Shown: positions 25,049 to 32,862 of the stretch, piece by piece | Layout of the letters: each line of letters opens with the position of its first letter | Numbering within the stretch: the stretch's first letter is position 1 | NCBI RefSeq assembly: GCF_019173455.1 | Contig: NZ_JADPQH010000001.1 | Span: forward strand, 868,001-932,000 | Direction: 5' to 3' | Length of the DNA stretch: 64,000 nucleotides | Source of the DNA: Nesterenkonia sp. Act20 | GTDB taxonomy: Bacteria; Actinomycetota; Actinomycetes; Actinomycetales; Micrococcaceae | Made by a program: the position numbers and the translations under genes | Notes under the pieces: model-generated | The model's database searches: none | What the model was told of the DNA's origin: nothing | What the model saw: only the letters and a program-made list of their open reading frames with translations

Positions 25049-25916
25049 GGGACCACTCCTGAACTGCCAATCCCAGCTCGGCGAACAGATCGAAGGCCGC
25101 CACCCGCCCGGGCACCCCGGAGGGAAGCTCGATCGGGATGTTCTCCGCGTACGCGGCGACCGCGGCCAACGGCTCGCCAGAGGAGGAGAGCGCGAGCCCC
25201 ACCTGGGACAGGCTGCGCAGCCCGCGTCCGTTCTTCTCGGCGAAGCGGATCTCCGTGCAGGACACCCCCAGCGCAGGGGTGAAGAGTCCGAGCATCGCGT
25301 CTCGCGCGAACTCACAGAGTCCTCGCGAGAGCATCAGGTCAGCGGCGGCGGCTTCGTCTACGCACCCCCGGCCCAGCTTCTCCAGCAACCGGGACTGATC
25401 CCGCGCCGTCGTCGTGGTGAGGGTGTCCAGGGAGTGGCTCCAGGTCAGCTCGCCGGTCCGGGGGAAGATCTCGCGGTGCAGGGTGGCGTGCAGGCCCATC
25501 CACGCGCAGTAGTCGTTGACCCATTGCAACGGGTCGGGGCGGACCGAGCCGATCGCGGCGAAGACCAGCTGGGTGCAGATGTTGTCCGAAGTACTCATCA
25601 TCTGCACCAGGGAGTCGCGCAGGCTCAGCGAGATTCCGGCGGAGAGGTTGCGCATGATCCCGGCCTGGACGCCGTCTTTCATCTCCTCGGTGATGACCGA
25701 GTGGTCCTCGAGGCGGAGCTCGCCGGCCTCCACCAGGGCGAGGCAGGCCAGGAGGACGCTGACCTTGCGAGTGCTGAAGGAGGCGACGGCGCGGGTCGAG
25801 TCGCAGCCGATCACTTCGCCGGTGCCAACGGGCCGAATCTCCCAAGACAGTGCGAATGGCTGGTCTGCCGCCCGGCGCGTGACCTCGGTGTCGAGCTGCT
25901 GCAAAGACCGCTCCAC
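25038..25916 (-). CDS. Serine hydrolase, class A beta-lactamase-like
   Basis: The 292-residue protein keeps the class A-type triad of motifs: S-T-R-K (S-x-x-K with acylating Ser), S-D-N in MMSTSDNICTQLVFAAIG, and a K-x-G-like EKNGRGLRSLSQVG strand. No signal peptide is visible, so it may be cytosolic, unusual for a true beta-lactamase. The GTG at 25916 has GAGGAG four bases upstream; an ATG at 25928 is the alternative. Related actinobacterial proteins are annotated only as serine hydrolases. It is divergent from the TetR operon. Confidence 0.82.
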   Translation of the reverse strand: MERSLQQLDTEVTRRAADQPFALSWEIRPVGTGEVIGCDSTRAVASFSTRKVSVLLACLALVEAGELRLEDHSVITEEMKDGVQAGIMRNLSAGISLSLRDSLVQMMSTSDNICTQLVFAAIGSVRPDPLQWVNDYCAWMGLHATLHREIFPRTGELTWSHSLDTLTTTTARDQSRLLEKLGRGCVDEAAAADLMLSRGLCEFARDAMLGLFTPALGVSCTEIRFAEKNGRGLRSLSQVGLALSSSGEPLAAVAAYAENIPIELPSGVPGRVAAFDLFAELGLAVQEWSRGR

Positions 25917-26060
25917 AAGACTCCTCATCGCCAGGGTTGCCGGACAGAACCAGCATAATCCCGAGGCCCGACATGACCGCGAGTCAGCACCAACCCAAAG
26001 GTTCCCAGAATGTGTCGGACGAAACATAGCGGTATGACAAAACCTGTGCAATCCTAGTTA

Positions 26061-26076
26061 CGTACCGATCGATACG
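26061..26076. promoter_or_regulatory. 16-base palindrome upstream of TetR gene (candidate operator)
   Basis: CGTACCGATCGATACG is palindromic except for one base pair. It lies 18 bases before the TetR start, in the gap shared with the divergent serine-hydrolase gene. TetR repressors typically bind such dyads over their own promoter. Confidence 0.6.
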
Positions 26077-26094
26077 AAACCTGAGGAGATGCAG

Positions 26095-26718
26095 ATGACA
26101 CCAGGAGGAAGGCCGCTCGCCTTTGAGCCGGACGCAGCCCTGGACGCCGCCGTCGTGACGTTCTGGCGGCACGGATATGAGGCGGCAGGGATGGCGGAGC
26201 TCACCCAGGCGATGAACATCAGCCGGCCCGCCCTGTATCGGGCATTCGGCGATAAGGCTCAGCTGTTCCGTGCAGCACTGGATCGCTACATCGCCCTCAA
26301 CATGGGATACGTCGAAGACGCGCTGGAGAAGCCCACCTCACGCGAAGTGGCCGAGGCGTTCCTGACGGGCAACGCGAAGGCGGTGACGACGCCGGGCCGG
26401 CCACCCGGATGCCTCTCCGTCCAGGCGATGGTCACCGATGAAGCAGATGCCTTCTCCCAGCTCGCGGAGAACCGCCGGGTGATCCAGACCCGACTCGCCG
26501 ATCGGTTCCGCCGCGGGATCCAGGAGGGAGATCTTCCCTCAGACGAGGACGCCGAGGAACTGGCGCGGTTCATGATCACGCTGACCACCGGGTTCGCCAT
26601 CCGCGCCACGGATGGCGAGTCGCAGGACGCACTTCTCGCCCTGGCTCGCCGCTCACTCGCCATCTTCTCCGCACCGAACTCGAACTCACCCAGAACTGAA
26701 GGAATGACCCATGACTGA
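26095..26718 (+). CDS. TetR-family regulator
   Basis: The 207-residue protein begins at the ATG at 26095, which has TGAGGAG six bases upstream; the ATG at 26089 touches that site. The N-terminal HTH (VVTFWRHGYEAAGMAELTQAMNISRPALYRAFGDKAQLFRAALDRY) and the CLSVQA segment in the ligand domain are typical of the TetR subgroup linked to oxidoreductases. It heads an operon of four further small genes and overlaps the next start by eight bases. The palindrome at 26061-26076 is its likely operator. Confidence 0.92.
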   Translation: MTPGGRPLAFEPDAALDAAVVTFWRHGYEAAGMAELTQAMNISRPALYRAFGDKAQLFRAALDRYIALNMGYVEDALEKPTSREVAEAFLTGNAKAVTTPGRPPGCLSVQAMVTDEADAFSQLAENRRVIQTRLADRFRRGIQEGDLPSDEDAEELARFMITLTTGFAIRATDGESQDALLALARRSLAIFSAPNSNSPRTEGMTHD

Positions 26719-27076
26719 CTCTGCTAACCTCGCTCCGGCCCGCGACCAGGCCCTTGAGGTACGAGGCCTTTACGAGATCCTCGAGCAGCGCTTCAATGAC
26801 GCGACGTGGTCTCTGAACGAGCTGATGATCGGCTACTCCAACGACGTCGGACAGATCGGCCGCCTGCTGCTCGCCAGGGACGGGACGTGGCCGATCGACG
26901 GGGATACGGATGCCGAGCTGAAGCACAAGCTCTCCCAGGCCCTGTGGTGGGTCTTCGTGCTCGCCGAACGCCTCGAGATCGACATCGATCAGGCCTTCGC
27001 CGAGACGATGTCGAGCATCCGCGCCAACCTCAACAACACGATCACCCGGACAGCCCCCACGCCGGACGCCAGATGA
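26711..27076 (+). CDS. MazG-like helical protein
   Basis: The 121-residue all-helical protein resembles the MazG-like nucleotide pyrophosphohydrolase fold (NELMIGYSNDVGQIGRLLL, then ALWWVFVLAERLEIDIDQAF). The usual acidic residue before the ALWW helix is replaced (KLSQALWW), so metal binding may be weak or lost. The gene overlaps the TetR stop and is thus co-translated with it. A role as a degenerate MazG-like binding protein is a guess; a family of unknown function is the alternative. Confidence 0.55.
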   Translation: MTDSANLAPARDQALEVRGLYEILEQRFNDATWSLNELMIGYSNDVGQIGRLLLARDGTWPIDGDTDAELKHKLSQALWWVFVLAERLEIDIDQAFAETMSSIRANLNNTITRTAPTPDAR

Positions 27077-27091
27077 AAGCCGCGAAGACTC

Positions 27092-27925
27092 ATGACACAG
27101 CACATCACCACCGCGCGCGCCACCACCGCCCAGCCCAGCACCGCTGCCCAGCCCAGCACGAAGGACTCCACCGAGAATCAGGCAGCGGGCCGCCACGCCG
27201 ACAAGGTCGCGCTGGTGATGGGCGGAGCCCGGGGCATCGGCGCCGGCATCGTCCGCCTCCTGGCCGCAGAGGGCGCGCGCGTGACCTTCACCTACGCTTC
27301 CGCCACCAGCGAGGCCGAGGAGCTTGAGAAGACGATCGCGGCCTCCGGTGGCACGGCCGTGGGGGTCAAGGCGAACAGCTCCGATCGCTCTCAGGTCCGT
27401 GAGGTCATCGCCGAACTCGCGGCCCTCCAGGGGCGCATCGACATCGTCATCGCTAACGCCGGAGGTGGGACCAAGAAACTCGTGGCCGAGCTCTCCGACG
27501 AGGAGATCGACCGGATGATCGACGTGAACATCCGGGGCACGCTCGACACCATTCGATTCAGCACCCCGCACATGCGGCGCGGCGGAAGGGTGATCGTCAT
27601 CGGCAGCGTCAGCGCGACCCACTTCCCCGATGACATCACCTCGATCTACGGCATGACCAAGGGCGCCGTGGCGAGCCTGGTCCGCGGCATGTCCCGCGAG
27701 CTCGGGCCGCGCGGCATCACCATCAACAACGTGCAGCCGGGACCGGTGGACACCCCCGCCAACCCCGCCGACGGGCCATTCGGCGACATGCTCCGCGAGA
27801 CGATCCCGGTGGGACGCTTCGGCAAAGTCACGGAGATCGCTTCCCTTGTCTCCCACATCGCCAGCGAGGACGGCGGCTACATCAACGGCGCCTCCCTAGA
27901 CATCGACGGCGGCTACAGCGCCTGA
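27092..27925 (+). CDS. Short-chain dehydrogenase/reductase
   Basis: The 277-residue protein has an extended polar N-terminus, then a classical SDR domain: GGARGIGAG nucleotide motif, IANAGGG, the catalytic Ser in VIGSVSA and Tyr-Lys in SIYGMTKGAVASLVRGM. The C-terminus ends with INGASLDIDGGYSA as in FabG-like enzymes. It reduces or oxidises a carbonyl with NAD(P)H; the substrate is unknown. It lies in the TetR operon and is probably its main target. Confidence 0.9.
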   Translation: MTQHITTARATTAQPSTAAQPSTKDSTENQAAGRHADKVALVMGGARGIGAGIVRLLAAEGARVTFTYASATSEAEELEKTIAASGGTAVGVKANSSDRSQVREVIAELAALQGRIDIVIANAGGGTKKLVAELSDEEIDRMIDVNIRGTLDTIRFSTPHMRRGGRVIVIGSVSATHFPDDITSIYGMTKGAVASLVRGMSRELGPRGITINNVQPGPVDTPANPADGPFGDMLRETIPVGRFGKVTEIASLVSHIASEDGGYINGASLDIDGGYSA

Positions 27926-27987
27926 ACCGTCCGCCCTTCACGCTCATCCACCCGGGCCACTGGCCCGCCTTCGAAAGGAACACCGCC

Positions 27988-28563
27988 ATGGACTCCTCCC
28001 CACACCTCCACGCCTCAGACACCCCCGAATCCGTCCGCGTGCCCGCTGTCACCTACGCCTCGATTTCGGGCACCGGCGCCCCGGGGACCGACGAGTTCTA
28101 CCGCAAGATGGCTCTGCTCAGTGACGTCTCTCGCGAGGTCACCGGCGAGGCAAGCCCCGTGATCGAGCTTCAGTACTGGTATCCGGAAGGCTCCACCCCG
28201 GTGGAGATCGCGGACTTCTACACCGTCAACCCGGTGCCCTCTCTGCAGTATCGCGTCCTCGCCGCAGTCCCCGAGGACACCGTCCAAGAAGGTCTGGACG
28301 CCGCCCGCGCTCGTGCGGGCAGCCGTGCCGATAGGGAGGACGACGTCATCGAGCTGTACACCACCCCGGAGCAGGAGGTCGTCCAGGTCATGCACCACGG
28401 GCCCTTTGCCGAGGAGTTCGTGACTCTTCAACGCCTCGGGAGTCTGGCGCGAGAACTGGGCGTCCACCGAACCGGGCCCCACCATGAACTTCACCTCGAC
28501 GCCTTCACCCGCGAGACCCCGCAGGACGCGCTGCGGACCATCCTTCGCGATCCCGTTGCCTGA
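27988..28563 (+). CDS. GyrI-like small-molecule-binding protein
   Basis: The 191-residue protein ends in a GyrI-like (SOUL/AraC effector-type) domain with QVMHHGPFAEEFVTLQRLG, GPHHELHLDAF and ALRTILRDPV. These are hallmarks of the PF06445-like group. Such domains bind small hydrophobic molecules and some hydrolyse them. It lies between the SDR and EthD genes and is preceded by GAAAGGAA. In the context of a TetR-controlled oxidoreductase it may bind or sequester the inducing compound (inference). Confidence 0.8.
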   Translation: MDSSPHLHASDTPESVRVPAVTYASISGTGAPGTDEFYRKMALLSDVSREVTGEASPVIELQYWYPEGSTPVEIADFYTVNPVPSLQYRVLAAVPEDTVQEGLDAARARAGSRADREDDVIELYTTPEQEVVQVMHHGPFAEEFVTLQRLGSLARELGVHRTGPHHELHLDAFTRETPQDALRTILRDPVA

Positions 28564-28625
28564 CGCCTTCGGACCACGCGCAGTTTCCCGCAACACCATC
28601 CATCACCAAGAAAAGGAACCCCATC

Positions 28626-28931
28626 ATGGCCACGAAGATCGCTTTCATCATCGACAACCCGAGCGATCCCACAGTCTTTGAGACCGCATACGAAGACGTC
28701 CTCAAGCTCGCCAACCAGCTGCCGGATCAGCAGCGCCTGGAGTCCGCGAAGGTCTGGCCGAAGGAAGACGGGTCCGCCACGCCCGCCTACCGGACGTTGG
28801 ACATCTACTTCGACACGTATGAGGCAGCCTCGGCAGCCGTGGCCACACCGGTCGCCGGAGACTTCTTCCAGCGACTGATCGCCACCGACGTCCCGTTCAA
28901 AGCCCTGTTCTCCGAGATCGAACAGGCCTGA
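28626..28931 (+). CDS. EthD-domain protein
   Basis: The 101-residue protein is a single dimeric alpha/beta barrel of the EthD type. It starts with ATKIAFIIDNPSDPTVFETAYEDV and ends with PVAGDFFQRLIATDVPFKALFSEIE, a pattern seen in EthD-like proteins near oxidoreductases. EthD is required for ethyl tert-butyl ether degradation in its namesake system; other members are only inferred to act on small ketones or ethers. It is the last gene of the TetR operon, followed by a terminator hairpin. Confidence 0.8.
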   Translation: MATKIAFIIDNPSDPTVFETAYEDVLKLANQLPDQQRLESAKVWPKEDGSATPAYRTLDIYFDTYEAASAAVATPVAGDFFQRLIATDVPFKALFSEIEQA

Positions 28932-28979
28932 CCGATTCACAGCAAGGACGACACTCTCGCCCAAGGTGGCGCGGTGGGG

Positions 28980-29005
28980 CCCCGGCTCATCACAACGAGC
29001 CGGGG
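28980..29005 (+). terminator. Terminator hairpin after the TetR operon
   Basis: CCCCGGCTC (28980-28988) and GAGCCGGGG (28997-29005) form a 9-base-pair stem around an 8-base loop, 49 bases after the EthD stop. There is no U-run. It lies between convergent transcription units and may serve both. Confidence 0.75.
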
Positions 29006-29130
29006 CTCCGCCGTCTCCACTTTCAGACGTTCCAGCCAGACGGCGCGGGAGATTTCGTACGCGGGACCACGAACCCCACGCATGATCCCTTTACTGCGGA
29101 GAGCAGTCTCTGTGGGGCAAACTCGCCCCC

Positions 29131-29886
29131 TCACTCGGCTTCAGTGAGGTCCGTCTGAAATGCGCGGACCTCTTCACCTTCGAAGGTGAAGCATTCACGC
29201 TGGTCGCCTGTCGTGTACTCCGGTGTCCAAACGGCTGGGCCTCCCCCAGCGGCGGAGAAGAGAGTTCGTGCGGTGGTGTTCGCCGTCTGGCAGACGTAGT
29301 TGACGAGGCGGTACTCTGGCGCCGTCACAGTGCCTCCGGTGTCTCCAAAACAGGTAGGTCCGGCCGTGGGGCCATCCTGATATTCGTCATCGAAGTAGTC
29401 TCCACCGTTGCCGTCGTTGTAGGTTCGCAGCCACAGTGCGCTCGTGGAATCCCAATCTTGGGCACAGTCGATTGCCCCTGCCGCCGGGAAGCCGGCCTCA
29501 CTTCCGGAGGACTTTTCGAGCAGCGCCTCGACGTCGTAGCTGCCCTGGTACCGCCACTGCGCACCGTTCGGTGCCATGATGCTTCCTTGCGGCTCGTCGA
29601 AGAAGGAGATCCCTTCTACATCAGGCTGGTTTGGCACGGGGGAGGATGACTCAGCTTCCTCGGCATCCTCCGCTTCGCTCTCAGAGGGGTTGGACGAAGC
29701 ACTTTCGTCTGGGGTGGCTTCTGCGTCGGTGGACTGCACTCCGCCCGAGCTCGCTGCTTCTCTGGATTCATCGGTCATGGTTGGGTCCGCTTCAGTGTCC
29801 TGAAGAGCCTCGTGGGCCCCGCACGAGGACACTAGTAGCGCAATGCCGAGGGCCGAAAGTGCAGACATCCAGATGTTGCTACGCAT
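29131..29886 (-). CDS. Secreted lipoprotein of unknown function
   Basis: The 251-residue protein has a signal peptide ending in the lipobox LVSSC, then a long acidic, Ser/Glu-rich linker (about residues 28-85), then a globular domain with five Cys after the lipobox (DCAQDW, PTCFGD, NYVCQT and RECFTF hold four) that may form disulfides. A membrane-anchored extracellular protein on a flexible stalk is the reading. The family is not recognised. It is a single gene convergent with the TetR operon. Confidence 0.75.
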   Translation of the reverse strand: MRSNIWMSALSALGIALLVSSCGAHEALQDTEADPTMTDESREAASSGGVQSTDAEATPDESASSNPSESEAEDAEEAESSSPVPNQPDVEGISFFDEPQGSIMAPNGAQWRYQGSYDVEALLEKSSGSEAGFPAAGAIDCAQDWDSTSALWLRTYNDGNGGDYFDDEYQDGPTAGPTCFGDTGGTVTAPEYRLVNYVCQTANTTARTLFSAAGGGPAVWTPEYTTGDQRECFTFEGEEVRAFQTDLTEAE

Positions 29887-30059
29887 ATGTTCACCCTACA
29901 TACGGACGATTCCGGACGCTGGTCGCGGTGGATCGGATTCCACCGGCGTCGGAGAGTGCGGCCACCGGCTAGTGCTCTCGCGGTCGTGTTGATGAGGCCT
30001 CGGTGATGCACCTTCCCTCTATGCACGTTTCGGCCCTCGATGCCAAGGGCCAGGGAGAC

Positions 30060-30086
30060 CGTTTGGTAGATACAGTGTGCCAAACG
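30060..30086. promoter_or_regulatory. Inverted repeat CGTTTGG-N13-CCAAACG upstream of cupin gene
   Basis: Two exact 7-base arms (30060-30066, 30080-30086) lie 65 bases before the cupin start. They are spaced like a dimeric regulator site. No neighbouring regulator gene is seen, so the binding protein is unknown. Confidence 0.4.
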
Positions 30087-30150
30087 CCACACCGCAGGAA
30101 TCGTGGCAGAGACGACACCACCGCCACCTCGAGAGATCGGACCCACCCCC

Positions 30151-30483
30151 ATGCAGAAGACCTCCCTGATTGCTTTGGCACGGCATGAGCTTGCGAACGC
30201 ACGGGAAGCCTCCAGCGGCCGAAGCGCCAAGACCGTCTACGGCGGTCACGAGCACCAGCTCCGGCAGACGGTCATCGCACTGCGGGCTGGAGAGGAGCTC
30301 TCCGAACACGAGAATCCCGGGGAAGCCACCCTGCAGGTGCTCGAGGGCCGTGTCACGCTCAAGTCTGGCGACGTGTCCTGGAATGGATCGGCCGGGGACC
30401 TGCTGATCATCCCGGACAGCCTCCATTCACTGGACGCCGTCGGAGACTCGGTCGTGCTTCTCACTGTGTCCAAGAAGACCTGA
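30151..30483 (+). CDS. Cupin-domain protein
   Basis: The 110-residue protein is a single cupin barrel: RQTVIALRAGEELSEHENPGEATLQVLEG covers motif 1 and GDLLIIPDSLHSLDAV covers motif 2, with a His at the expected metal position in each. The start at 30151 is chosen because conserved sequence begins there; a GTG at 30103 with AGGAA close by is possible. Small cupins of this type bind metal and may regulate or detoxify. The function is not known. Confidence 0.8.
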   Translation: MQKTSLIALARHELANAREASSGRSAKTVYGGHEHQLRQTVIALRAGEELSEHENPGEATLQVLEGRVTLKSGDVSWNGSAGDLLIIPDSLHSLDAVGDSVVLLTVSKKT

Positions 30484-30544
30484 GCGGAACTGCGCGCGCT
30501 CTGGATCTAGCAGCTCAGAACCCCGGCAGGGAGTAGAAGCATTT

Positions 30545-30733
30545 ATGAAGCACCAGTTCCCCATCACCGTCGTCCTGCTATTCATGCACGTTGTGGCAGT
30601 CTGGGTCTCGCTCACGTACTGGGGCCCTGCGGTTGGGACCCCGGTCGCCGTCGTTGGCCTGTTCGTAGTCATGGTTTTCACGATGATGTGTACACGCAAA
30701 AGACAAACCAACGCTGCCGCCGCAGAGTCCTGA
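30545..30733 (+). CDS. Small two-helix membrane protein
   Basis: The 62-residue protein has two hydrophobic helices (ITVVLLFMHVVAVWVSLTYW and PVAVVGLFVVMVFTMMC) and a positively charged C-terminal tail. Codon third positions are mostly G/C, which supports coding despite the lack of a well-placed ribosome-binding site. The family is unrecognised; it may be co-transcribed with the cupin gene. Confidence 0.5.
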   Translation: MKHQFPITVVLLFMHVVAVWVSLTYWGPAVGTPVAVVGLFVVMVFTMMCTRKRQTNAAAAES

Positions 30734-30770
30734 TGTCGCGTTCATCGGACCCACCCTCCACCAAGGTGGG

Positions 30771-30790
30771 GCGCGCGGTCAGCCGCGCGC
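30771..30790 (+). terminator. GC hairpin after the small membrane-protein gene
   Basis: GCGCGCGG and CCGCGCGC form an 8-base-pair stem with a 4-base loop, 38 bases after the stop at 30733 and 14 bases before the next start. It may be a terminator or a leader structure of the OGG-fold gene. Confidence 0.5.
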
Positions 30791-30804
30791 ACTAGGGTTG
30801 GTCC

Positions 30805-31503
30805 ATGATCAATGAAGACGCACGACTGCCCCAGGACATCCTGCACGCACTGCCCGGCGCGAATGCGGTGATGAAGCACGGCGTCGAGGTGGACGCCGCC
30901 CGCTGGCGCGCGGAGCTCTCCAAGCGCGGACTCCCCACACTCACCGGCACCCTCGGCAACATCGACCGCACCTCGCTGACCCGCCGCGACATCTTCGAGG
31001 TCGGTGACCGCGACCGCACCCCCGACAACGCCTTCCAGCTCTTCTACTACTCCCTGGCTTGGGGCTTGGGACTCAAGGCCCCGCGGCTGCACCACCGCCT
31101 GGACAACTTCGCCTCCCACCGCGAGGAAGCCTCCACGCTGCTCGTCTCCGCGTGGAACGCCGCCCGCAACGGCGAGTCCACCAAGGAAGCCTTCAGCATC
31201 CTGACCACCGAGGACGGCGCCGGACGCATTCCGTGGTTCGGCCCCGCGTTCTCCACGAAGTTCCTCTACTTCGCCCAGGGTGCCGCCACTGACCCGAGGC
31301 ACCTGAGCCTGGACCGCGACGTTGCGGCGAGCCTGGCGCGCGACGCCTGGCCCGACGCGACCACCGATGTCTGGGTCCCCGAGGTCTACGAGCAGTACTG
31401 CACGCTGCTCGGTGGATGGGCGGAAGAGGCGTCTGCTGATTCCTCTGTGGACCGCGAGGTTCGCGCCGATGAGATCGAACTCGCGCTGACCCGCCGGGCA
31501 TAA
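30805..31503 (+). CDS. OGG-fold (8-oxoguanine DNA glycosylase-like) protein of unknown function
   Basis: The 232-residue protein contains RRDIFEVGDRDRTPDNAFQLFYYSLAWGLG and a GAGRIPWFGPAFSTKFLYFAQG segment. The latter resembles the helix-hairpin-helix region of the bacterial OGG-fold family described only by structure prediction. A catalytic Lys/Asp pair as in true glycosylases is not evident to me. If the fold holds, DNA binding or base excision is plausible. It is preceded by a GC hairpin and followed by a strong terminator, so it is a single-gene unit. Confidence 0.6.
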   Translation: MINEDARLPQDILHALPGANAVMKHGVEVDAARWRAELSKRGLPTLTGTLGNIDRTSLTRRDIFEVGDRDRTPDNAFQLFYYSLAWGLGLKAPRLHHRLDNFASHREEASTLLVSAWNAARNGESTKEAFSILTTEDGAGRIPWFGPAFSTKFLYFAQGAATDPRHLSLDRDVAASLARDAWPDATTDVWVPEVYEQYCTLLGGWAEEASADSSVDREVRADEIELALTRRA

Positions 31504-31580
31504 GCACCTCCTCCGGCGAAGAACTCGGACCGGCTGCACGAACCGAGACCCCGGGGCAGACTGCTCCACAGAACCGCCAG

Positions 31581-31624
31581 CATGGGCCGGGTTCAGACTC
31601 ACATGGGTCTGGGCCCGGCCCATG
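31581..31624 (+). terminator. Strong terminator hairpin
   Basis: CATGGGCCGGG (31581-31591) and CCCGGCCCATG (31614-31624) form an 11-base-pair stem. CAGAC/GTCTG inside extend it. It ends the OGG-fold gene before the LacI cluster. Confidence 0.8.
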
Positions 31625-31667
31625 TTGCATCTCGGGGCCTGGAGGGCCGAACGGGCCAGTAACCACT

Positions 31668-31681
31668 AAGAACCGATTCGA
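31668..31681. promoter_or_regulatory. LacI-type operator, weaker copy
   Basis: AAGAACCGATTCGA matches the palindrome TCGAACCGGTTCGA found at 32819 in 11 of 14 positions. It lies about 90 bases upstream of the LacI gene, together with the stronger site at 31743. Confidence 0.5.
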
Positions 31682-31742
31682 CAAACTGGACAGAAACTCC
31701 TTTGGAACAAGGGGTTGCTTTCGTGAAACCTCGGATGTACCG

Positions 31743-31756
31743 TCGAACCAGTTCGA
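31743..31756. promoter_or_regulatory. LacI-type operator at the regulator's own start
   Basis: TCGAACCAGTTCGA differs from the perfect palindrome at 32819 by one base. It directly precedes and touches the AAGGAG ribosome-binding site of the LacI gene, so binding would block its transcription. This supports autoregulation. Confidence 0.7.
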
Positions 31757-31766
31757 AGGAGTGATG

Positions 31767-32783
31767 ATGGTCACAATCGGTGATGTCGCAAAAGCGGCAG
31801 GGGTCTCCCGGAGCACGGCCTCGTATGCCCTCTCCGGCAAGAGGTCCATCTCCGATGCCGTGCGCCTTCGCGTCAACGAGGCCGTCAAAACCCTCCAGTA
31901 CACCCCTAATGCCGGCGCTCGGTCCCTGGCGACCTCGCAGACGAAAGTCATCGGCCTGCTCGCCCAATTCCTGGACGACGAGTTCGCCCCCGCGATGCTC
32001 CAGTACATCTTGGGAGTATCGAACACCGCGAGAGAACTCGGATACGACATCCTGCTGGTCACCGATGCGGACGGCACCTCGGCACTGCGCCGGATCAGCG
32101 ACTCTCGCATGATTGACGGGATCGTGCTTCTCAATGTGGCAGAGAATGACCCGCGCCTGGAGCACCTCCGCGCGGCACAGCAACCGGGCGCCCTGGTCGG
32201 GCTGCCCAAAGACTGTGACGGCCTGGACGTGTTCGATCTGGATTTCGAAGAAGCCGGCCGAACAATGGTTGATCACCTACACCGCCTGGGACACCGCGAA
32301 ATCATCCTGATCTCACAACCTCAGCACGTGATCGACCGAGGCGGCGCCTACGTCTGGCGCTTGCAGAATGCCGCCCTCGCGGCAGCCGAGGCACGGAACC
32401 TCACGCTGCATACAGTGTTCGCGCCCTCATCCCAGCCCGAGGTCGGCGATGCCCTGAATGGGCTCCTCGACGCGCACCCGAATGCCACCGGCCTTTTGAT
32501 CAACAACGAAGCAGCCGCAGCAGCGCTGCCTTCGGTTCTCCATCAGCGCGGACTCTCCACACCGAAGGACCTCTCGGTGATCGGCAGGTATTCCGACGAG
32601 TTCGCCCGCACCTTCTCCCTCCCCTTCTCCTCCATCGAGAGTGCGCCCGACCGATTGGGCAGCATGGCCGTGCGGCAGCTCGTCCGGCGCATCGAAGGCG
32701 AGATAGGACCTGCGGAGCCCAATGTTGTCCGTTTTGTCACGCCCGACCTCATCGACCGCGGGAGCACCGCCCCGCCCCGCTGA
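31767..32783 (+). CDS. LacI-family regulator of the arabinofuranoside operon
   Basis: The 338-residue protein starts at the ATG at 31767, five bases after AAGGAG; the frame is open from 31761. It has the LacI headpiece (TIGDVAKAAGVSRSTASYALSGKRSISDAVRLRV), a hinge helix, and a periplasmic-binding-like effector domain ending with a DLSVIGRYSDEFARTFSLPFSSIE segment. Matching operators occur upstream of its own gene and of the ABC-binding-protein gene. It probably represses the cluster until an arabinose-containing sugar is present (inference). Confidence 0.93.
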   Translation: MVTIGDVAKAAGVSRSTASYALSGKRSISDAVRLRVNEAVKTLQYTPNAGARSLATSQTKVIGLLAQFLDDEFAPAMLQYILGVSNTARELGYDILLVTDADGTSALRRISDSRMIDGIVLLNVAENDPRLEHLRAAQQPGALVGLPKDCDGLDVFDLDFEEAGRTMVDHLHRLGHREIILISQPQHVIDRGGAYVWRLQNAALAAAEARNLTLHTVFAPSSQPEVGDALNGLLDAHPNATGLLINNEAAAAALPSVLHQRGLSTPKDLSVIGRYSDEFARTFSLPFSSIESAPDRLGSMAVRQLVRRIEGEIGPAEPNVVRFVTPDLIDRGSTAPPR

Positions 32784-32818
32784 GATTCACATCTGATGTG
32801 CACCCGTATCACTCAAAA

Positions 32819-32843
32819 TCGAACCGGTTCGACACCGGTTCGA
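32819..32843. promoter_or_regulatory. Overlapping tandem LacI operators before the sugar operon
   Basis: TCGAACCGGTTCGA at 32819-32832 is a perfect 14-base palindrome with the central CG typical of LacI/PurR sites. A second copy at 32830-32843 matches in 10 of 14 positions. Both lie 20-44 bases before the binding-protein gene, just upstream of AAGGAGGAA. Confidence 0.8.
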
Positions 32844-32862
32844 TGATTCAAGGAGGAACGCA

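Noticed and set aside
30742-31623. Minus-strand frame opposite the OGG-fold gene
   Set aside because: Its Gly/Arg-rich translation has no motif. The plus-strand frame has structured sequence, a terminator and good codon use.
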